The notes beneath the pieces are model-generated. The model was given only the letters and a program-made list of their open reading frames with translations, was not told where the DNA came from and ran no database searches. Made by a program: the position numbers and the translations under genes. From positions 1 to 15,708 of the forward strand of contig MU617332.1 of assembly GCA_025201705.1 (NCBI GenBank): DNA of 15,708 nucleotides. The letters run 5' to 3'. Each line of letters begins with the position of its first letter. Position 1 is the stretch's first letter. This document shows positions 10,809-15,708 of the stretch, piece after piece. Source of the DNA: Dissophora ornata (Eukaryota > Mortierellomycota > Mortierellomycetes > Mortierellales > Mortierellaceae).

Positions 10809-11862
10809 TCAATATCGTGTAGCAAATGAGTTACTCGCAGCTCTGTCCCCCCCCAAGGATACAAAGAAAAATACATACCTGGCACGGGCACCAGCACCAC
10901 CAAACTTCTTGGGCTCGCAACGACGGGGATCGGCGACGAGAAGGGTACGATCGTACTGGAGGAAGATCTGCTTGAGCTCGTTCTTGGAGGCCTCATCGAC
11001 GTACTTCTGGTAGTAGGCAACGATGGACTTGGCAAGAGCCTGACGGATAGCATAGATCTGGGAGGTGTGTCCACCACCCTTGACACGGATGCGGATGTCG
11101 ACATTGGCGAACTTGTCAGAGCCGACACGGAGGATGGGCTCGTAAACCTTGAACTTCAAGATATCGGGCTCAACGAGCTCAATAGGGGATCCGTTAAGGC
11201 GGATGAGACCCTTGCCGGCCTTGCAGTGAGCAACGGCAGTGGCGGTTTTCTATAGGATATCAAGCAACGACGATCCATTAGACTTGGAACGTGGCCAATA
11301 GCAGGCGATCCGCTCTCGTATTTTCCTGTGGACGACGCAACGCTCGAAGTGTTATGTTTTTTTCCCGCTGTTACTGCCTTTGATTGATTATGTCCTGAAA
11401 AGCCTGTCATATTGAGGTCGAAAGAACGAGACATGCTCTATGACGCCACTAGTGAAGGCTGTCGTAGCTGTGTGTCTTTTGGGTATTACAGACACACAAG
11501 AAGACGCGTTGGCTGATCCGCTGTTTGCTGAGACTGCTGAATATCATGCATATTTTTTCTTCCGGTGATGAATAGCGAAATGAACGGGTGGCAAGTGTAC
11601 TGCAGTGGGAATCGAACCCTGCAAGATCACAGGTTCGACATGATTCCAGTCGTTAGGGTAGAGATGTTGCGTTGATCATTGGTAGATGACTGATTTGGCT
11701 GCTGACCGTCCGTTGTCCTCGAGTCATCTTCGATCTCTCCTGATCAGAATAGCCCTCGCCCTGGTGTTTTCACTAATGTCCCCCTAGTCTCCAGTTATAT
11801 ATCCTGAATAAGAGACTTGCCTTGCGGCCGTAGCACTGAACACTCTTCGAGTCGGAGGACAT
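10748..11862 (-). CDS. RPS16: 40S ribosomal protein S16 (uS9)
   Basis: Structural protein of the small cytosolic ribosomal subunit; its C-terminal tail reaches the P-site tRNA in the uS9 family. Three exons on the - strand join in frame: 11821-11862, 10879-11249 and 10748-10769, giving 144 residues (yeast 143, human 146). Exon 1 encodes [14 protein letters not shown], and exon 2 continues [20 protein letters not shown], reproducing the family's GRKKTATAV motif at the junction. Further family motifs are [42 protein letters not shown] and [17 protein letters not shown], which is complete to the universal terminal arginine. The last exon has only 22 nt. Intron 1 (571 nt) starts with GC instead of GT; intron 2 (109 nt) carries a 28-T tract. 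The gene is head to head with mL38 and convergent with the protease. Confidence 0.96.
10770..10878 (-). other. RPS16 intron 2 with a 28-nt poly-T tract
   Basis: On the - strand the intron runs from GTATGT to CTACAG. The + strand shows 28 consecutive A at 10778-10805, so the polypyrimidine tract is a pure T run ending 2 nt before CTACAG. Removing it restores the conserved ARARYQKSYR C-terminus. The run length is prone to sequencing and polymerase slippage. Confidence 0.85.
11250..11820 (-). other. RPS16 intron 1, a 571-nt GC-AG intron
   Basis: The donor is AAG|GCAAGT and the acceptor CTATAG|AAAACC. GCAAGT is the form expected of GC-AG introns, whose flanks match U1 RNA better than average. 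The join restores GRK-KTATAV exactly. The intron is more than four times longer than any other firmly placed intron here, which suggests it holds regulatory elements. One candidate is a telomere-like ACCCTAA on the - strand (11653-11659), similar to fungal Tbf1 sites. The - strand also has a tRNA-B-box-like GGTTCGATTCC near 11607-11617, but no complete tRNA. Confidence 0.85.
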
Positions 11863-12611
11863 GATGAATAAATGCCTAGCGAGTTGAATTAAGCGCAGAG
11901 TAGAAAGCGATGAGTTTATGGAGATTCAGCTTTGATCATGAATCGTCCCCAAGTCTCTGGGATGGCGTCGCGGCCTGTCGACAGACTGGATGTTCCATGA
12001 TGTGGATTACTGCATGAGAAAGCGGACATCTCCAATAATATCCTGGGGGAGTGAAACGACGATGATTGTGACAAGTCCTTGGGGGGTGTTTGGTATCAAT
12101 AGCAGCAGCGATAGCGATGGTGAAGGTGATGTTGGGTTCCTGTAGGTCGGATGGTGCGTCGTAGTGCATGTGTCCAGATCGATGGATGTATCGACTGTGA
12201 TGTGTGATCCATCCTGCAATCCCCCGCAGATTTCTCCCTCATGGTAGATAGAGCTGTACCAAGTCAAAGATTGAAAGAGGGGTTTGCACAGCGACAGAAG
12301 CGTGGATCCCTATATGGGCGAATCCAGCACCTGCAAAAACAAATAAATTGTGTTTGGTGGCTGAGACGCTTTCCCCCCCCCCCTCTCCCCACTACTCTCG
12401 TGGTCTCGCTTGTCGCTATGGTTGCCCACTGTTTACACTGAGTACGGATCGGACTGCCTTCCTGCTGCTTTGCCTGCCCTGGCTCGCTCGCTGTCCAACG
12501 TTCCGTTGTTGTGTTGCCGTTGTTGATTGCCCATCGCCTGCCTCCCCCGTAGCACTCTGCATTCTCGTACTCCCACTTCCCTTTCCAACCTCACAGCCAC
12601 CTCAACTTCAA
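11863..12611. promoter_or_regulatory. Shared upstream region of RPS16 and mL38
   Basis: The 749 bp between the two divergent start codons hold no credible gene. The side next to mL38 is pyrimidine-rich on the + strand (a C run at about 12374-12384, then CT-rich DNA to 12611), which fits its leader. The RPS16 side is more mixed, with AATAAATGC and GCATTTATTC-like AT-rich DNA just before its start. An open frame at 11936-12267 on the - strand has no recognisable product. I see no clear TATA box. Confidence 0.5.
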
Positions 12612-14079
12612 ATGTCGATCCCTCGCATCGTCCTCAGGGCGAGCAGAATGTGCCCCACCTCGGTAAACCATGCTTTATTCTACCCAGTTTCTGGCATGAC
12701 CTGATCAGCTACTTGTCATGTAAAAGGCCGAGAGTACCGCGACGACTACTAACGCTTCCGGACCCTGGTGGCCGCTGCTATCGTTTTCTTCATTTGTTTC
12801 CGCTCTGCAATGGATAGTCTGCCCGCACATTCTCCACCCAGACTGTCTTGAGAAGCGTTGCGGAGCCTGCATACAAGGCCCCTGCCCTGGGCGTCAATAG
12901 GACGTATGATGAAGCCCTGAAGATCATTGGAGAGGACAAGATTAAGCGCCTGGCCGATGTGAAGAAATTGGAGGCGTCATTGACAGAATTGATGAAAGGT
13001 ACGGCGCGAGGCGCGATCTGATCGACCTACAAGTGCGTGTGAGAGTTAAAGCACTTTACTCAGCATTCTCTCATGGAAAAAATATATAATACATCGATAT
13101 AGCCACCCCATCAGCAGCAAGGGACAAAGAAATCGCCGAACTCAAGGAAAGCATCTTTAAGCAGGAGGCGTATGCTGAGATCAACGATCCCGAGATTCAG
13201 TGGCGGTTCAAGAATGGACAGGCTGACATGTCCAAGGCAGTCTTTCGCTACATGAAGAGCAAACAATTCCAACGCGAGACTTTGCCCGTGATCCAGCAGC
13301 GTATCACTCAAATGTTTGTCACTCCAGATGTACTGCCAGCGTTTACACCAACGCTCAATGTTCAATTGGATTATGGTTCAGGACCTGTGATCAAGAATGC
13401 TTCGGGATCGTCTGTCTCTAACAACTATTTCGAGGTGGGGTCGTACTTGCTTCCCGGAAAGTCCATCAAGGAGCCCAAGATCAACGTCACCTCGTTCCAC
13501 CCTGAGCAAAAGTATTACACGGTGGCTTTGGTTGACCCAGACATGCCAGATGTGGAGAATCAGTCGTTCAAACAACAGCTGCATTGGCTCATGTAAGTTG
13601 ATATTGTTGATGTTGTGCCCGGTGCTGGTGGACCAATGCTTATTCCAGTTTATTAATTTTTATTTGCTGATGTGATGTGGCTTAACCACAGGACCAATGT
13701 TTCGCTTTCGGCAACACAGACGGATGTGATCCAGGAGAGTGCCGATGTTGTGCTGCCATACGTCCCCCCTCATCCACCAAAGGGCACCAAGTACCATCGT
13801 TACACGCTGTTGGTCGCCGAGCAGCCTAACAAAGGCCAGGACAAGGTCCAGATTGACAGGAGCCAGGTCTCGAGGGAGACGACAGTCCGGGATTTGTGCT
13901 CTCAATACGGCCTTGACTCCAAAGGATTAACATTTTTCCGTCAGGTGTGGGACAAGGACGTTAGCAAGATCTACAAGGACATCCTCCAGCAAGAGGAGCC
14001 TGTTTATGGCAAGCAGCCCAAGGTGGACGAGTTGTTGGACGAGACTGGACAGGTGAAGAGGAAGTATGTCAATTTGTAA
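12612..14079 (+). CDS. MRPL35: Mitochondrial large-subunit ribosomal protein mL38 (MRPL35)
   Basis: Mitoribosomal large-subunit protein containing a phosphatidylethanolamine-binding-protein (PEBP) fold; in this family the fold is structural. Four exons join in phase: 12612-12662, 12842-12998, 13103-13592 and 13692-14079, giving 361 residues. Exon 1 encodes only MSIPRIVLRASRMCPTS, an arginine-bearing, acid-free N-terminus typical of a mitochondrial presequence that continues into exon 2 (TVLRSVAEP). A helical, charged stretch at about 35-130 precedes the PEBP domain (about 150-290), with DPDMP at 214-218, LHWLMTNV across the last intron and YHRYTLLV at 267-274. These correspond to the DPDAP, HWL-TN and HRY motifs of PEBPs. 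The C-terminus (QVWDKDVSKIYKDIL) matches the mL38 tail as I remember it. An AATAAA lies 151 nt past the stop. The product call is firm; the exon-1 start is the least certain part. Confidence 0.9.
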
Positions 14080-14229
14080 AGGAGAAGGTCGAGACCTGAA
14101 GGAGAGAGTAGTAGAGCCGCGCGCACACTAGTCTATTACATACGGAAATTACGGTTGATCTTGCGTGTTGTCGTTAGATCAGAAATACTTGGGCGAGGCA
14201 TAAAAAAGGACAACAGCCCTACATAGACA

Positions 14230-14235
14230 AATAAA
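14230..14235 (+). terminator. Candidate poly(A) signal of mL38
   Basis: AATAAA 151 nt after the mL38 stop codon, followed by CATTATGG. It is the first perfect hexamer after the stop. Confidence 0.45.
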
Positions 14236-14321
14236 CATTATGGAGATATTGGCAGCATGGGAATTTTGTCTTTTGAACCAAAGTTTGTTGTGGCGTCAAA
14301 TTACTCAACCCCGCGAACCCA

Positions 14322-14345
14322 TTTTTTTTTTTTTTTTTTTTTTTT
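14322..14345 (+). repeat. 24-nt poly-T run
   Basis: Uninterrupted T run between mL38 and the transporter gene. It is similar in length to the 28-A run in RPS16 intron 2. No target-site duplication or adjoining retroelement sequence is visible, so it looks like a simple homopolymer rather than the tail of an inserted retroposon. Confidence 0.8.
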
Positions 14346-14884
14346 GGAGCACAAAAAAACAGACGCCACCAAAATTGAGATGCGCGTTTGTTCCAGAAAC
14401 GATGCCGTCTTGAGTGCGGAAACAGTACCTGGGGGAGTATGTGAGCACAAGTAGACTAGCACCAGCAAGCACTCCAGCACTGTGTCACAATGAGCCATGC
14501 CATGCTTACTTTTTTCTACGCCCGGTACGCTGCTTGTCGGAGCAGTTCGGTCTGCACATAACCAATGACAAAAGCTTTCATGTGTACCGCTGTCCCCGAA
14601 CCTTTTTCTCATTTCTTTTTTTCGTTTTTAACCTCCACCCACTCTAAACCTTGTGCATGATAATGTCGTCTCTTTGTTTTCCGTCGGCGTTTCTGTTCCT
14701 TCCCCCCCTCCCTTCTCTTCGTACTTCTCCCTCCTCTTCTCCCTCTTCTTGTTCCTCCTCCCTCTTTTCTCCACTCTCTCCAATTGTGTAGATTCTTAAT
14801 CACTTGCCATTGACCAAAGATCCCCCATTCTCGGTCTACCACATACGCAGATCGGCTATTCGTATATCCACCGCACAGATCCGC

Positions 14885-15708
14885 ATGGCCCACACAGACC
14901 CTGTCTTCCCCACGCCCAACCAGACAATGGTCTCCCTCCACGCCGATCTCTCTCCTCTCGACAAGAAGGCCCCCCCTTCTGTTACTGGGCCTGAGGATCC
15001 GCACCCCGCCATCCCTGCTGCCCCACTGACAAAATTCCAGCAATTCTGTCTCAAGTGCCAGCCTCTGATGCTCTATGTCGTCTCTATGGCTCAGTTTCTC
15101 GATATCGGTAAGGGAACATCCAGGGATATCGATTAAACCATAAATCAACATCTTTCTCTTCCAATCTTGCACACTTCACTCACTCACTCACTCACTCACT
15201 CACTCACCTATTTACGCCCCTCTTCTATACCCAGTCAACGGAGCCAGTATGACCGTGGCAATGTTACCAATCGCAAGGGAGCTGAATTTCGAGGTCCAGC
15301 AGCAGCAGTGGCTTATTAGCTCATATGCTTTGTAAGTTGCTCCTTGTTCGGAGCGGAGCAAAAAAAGCGAGGACGCTCATAATTTATGTTCCGCTATTTC
15401 CGTGACAATTGTTACATCAAGTTTGCTGACTTTATTTTGTCCACGTTGTATTATTTCCGTAGGTCCTTTGGAGGGTAAAAAAGACGTCTTTGGCCGTTTT
15501 TTCTCATTATTGTGAGATATCCTTCACCTTCTTCATCCACAGCGGTCTAACCACGCCGCTTTTCTTCTTTGTTCTTCCTTATTCTTGTTGTGATTTTCCG
15601 CCAACGCTGTGCGTTGCTGATCGCTGGTCGAATGGTATGAATATTCGACGATGTAGCATATATTTAACGGGTGGCTTTGACCAACGGCCCATCAATTAGA
15701 CTTCCCTG
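14885..15708 (+). CDS. Major facilitator superfamily transporter, N-terminal part (cut by window end)
   Basis: Start of a multi-spanning plasma- or vacuolar-membrane transporter of the MFS drug:H+ antiporter-like group. Exon 1 is 14885-15107 and exon 2 is 15235-15331. Exon 3 is a 12-nt micro-exon (15463-15474), exon 4 ends at 15634, and exon 5 probably starts at 15700. A polar, proline-rich N-terminus (residues 1-55) precedes the first span; VSMAQFLDIVNGASMTVAML fits the D1-type motif of 14-span transporters. The next span starts QWLISSYALSFGG, then ALLIAGRM and TSL, the approach to the loop 2-3 signature. ATG 14885 is the first in-frame ATG. The donor after the micro-exon is GTAAAA, but no AG precedes the ALLIAGRM exon in a usable position, so exon 4's start (15610 by homology) is unresolved. 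Substrate cannot be told. Confidence 0.8.
15108..15234 (+). other. Transporter intron 1 with a CACT repeat
   Basis: The intron runs from GTAAGG to CCCAG (127 nt) and contains a tandem CACT/ACTC tetranucleotide repeat of about eight units at 15176-15207. The repeat sits inside the intron and does not touch the reading frame. It is likely to vary in length between strains. Confidence 0.75.
15463..15474 (+). other. 12-nt micro-exon in the transporter gene
   Basis: Between acceptor TCCGTAG (ending 15462) and donor GTAAAA (from 15475) lie 12 nt, GTCCTTTGGAGG, in the right phase to complete SYALSFGG. The residues and their position fit the family precisely. Both flanking introns are 131-135 nt. 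Without this micro-exon the LSFGG part of the second membrane span would be missing. Confidence 0.65.

Larger units (their letters stand above)
14080..14884. other. Intergenic region between mL38 and the transporter
   Basis: No gene is seen. It holds the mL38 3' UTR, a 24-T run at 14322-14345, about 200 bp of mixed sequence without recognisable features, and then a strongly CT-rich promoter/leader at about 14600-14785 in front of the transporter. An open frame on the - strand (14609-15172) is only the complement of this pyrimidine-rich stretch and exon 1, and has a biased arginine/glycine/glutamate composition. Confidence 0.55.

Noticed and set aside
11565..11704. A C/D-box snoRNA on the + strand (GTGATGA at 11565, CTGA at 11690 or 11702)
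   Set aside because: The boxes are about 120 nt apart, the flanks do not pair as a terminal stem, and the strand is opposite to the host gene.
11570..11720. A tRNA gene on the - strand of RPS16 intron 1, suggested by GGTTCGATTCC
   Set aside because: With the T loop placed on that motif only three of five T-stem pairs form, and no 5' acceptor strand matching TGCAGTA is found upstream. There is no A box or plausible anticodon arm.
14322..14345. T run as the tail of a retroposon insertion
   Set aside because: No target-site duplication or retroelement-like sequence is visible on either side.
14301..14612. A 103-aa open frame on the - strand ending in a lysine run
   Set aside because: The lysine run is the translated poly-A complement of the T run at 14322-14345; nothing else supports coding.
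14609..15172. A 187-aa open frame on the - strand
   Set aside because: It is the complement of a pyrimidine-rich leader and of transporter exon 1, with an arginine/glycine/glutamate-biased product.
15516..15605. A U12-type AT-AC intron (ATATCCTT near 15517, TTCCTTATT, CCAAC)
   Set aside because: The preceding sequence has a stop right after SFGG, the branch match is imperfect and far from the end, and an exon starting after CCAAC would be out of frame with ALLIAGRM.
1..15708. A defence system, mobile element, CRISPR array or secondary-metabolite cluster
   Set aside because: All five genes are recognisable fungal housekeeping, regulatory or transport genes with ordinary introns. No transposase, reverse transcriptase, terminal inverted repeats, spaced repeats or biosynthetic core enzyme is seen.

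Overview
The window is nuclear DNA from a filamentous fungus. Two genes point there directly: an APSES-domain regulator of the StuA/Efg1/Sok2/Phd1 type, a family restricted to fungi, and a Pff1-type vacuolar membrane protease. Every gene is split by spliceosomal introns, mostly 65-130 nt, with GTAAG-like donors and CTAAC-like branch points. High intron density, long homopolymer runs and pyrimidine-rich leaders fit an early-diverging (zygomycete-grade) fungus, and I would guess Mortierellaceae. That placement is inference, because no rRNA or barcode locus is present.

Layout. Positions 1-2637 are a gene-free, low-complexity upstream region with CA, CT and GGGAT repeats. It also has a cluster of GCACGCG(T/A) sites and plausible leader splice sites. 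Positions 2638-6086 (+) hold a six-exon APSES regulator (963 aa). Positions 6940-10567 (+) hold a six-exon Pff1-like M28 metalloprotease with many membrane spans (1045 aa). Positions 10748-11862 (-) hold cytosolic ribosomal protein uS9/RPS16 in three exons, converging on the protease gene. Positions 12612-14079 (+) hold mitochondrial ribosomal protein mL38 in four exons, head to head with RPS16. From 14885 to the right edge (+) lies the start of a major-facilitator transporter, cut by the window end.

The genes do not form a pathway. The one functional pairing is the divergent RPS16/mL38 pair, a cytosolic and a mitochondrial ribosomal protein on either side of 749 bp of shared upstream DNA. 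I see no transposon, CRISPR array, tRNA, rRNA, biosynthetic cluster or new defence-like system.

The points most worth checking concern splicing and regulation. RPS16 intron 1 is a long GC-AG intron. The transporter has a 12-nt micro-exon, and the exon after it has no AG acceptor although the reading frame and homology are clear. The APSES gene has possible self-binding sites far upstream. All exon models were built by hand from splice signals, frame and remembered family motifs, and none has been checked against RNA or a database.
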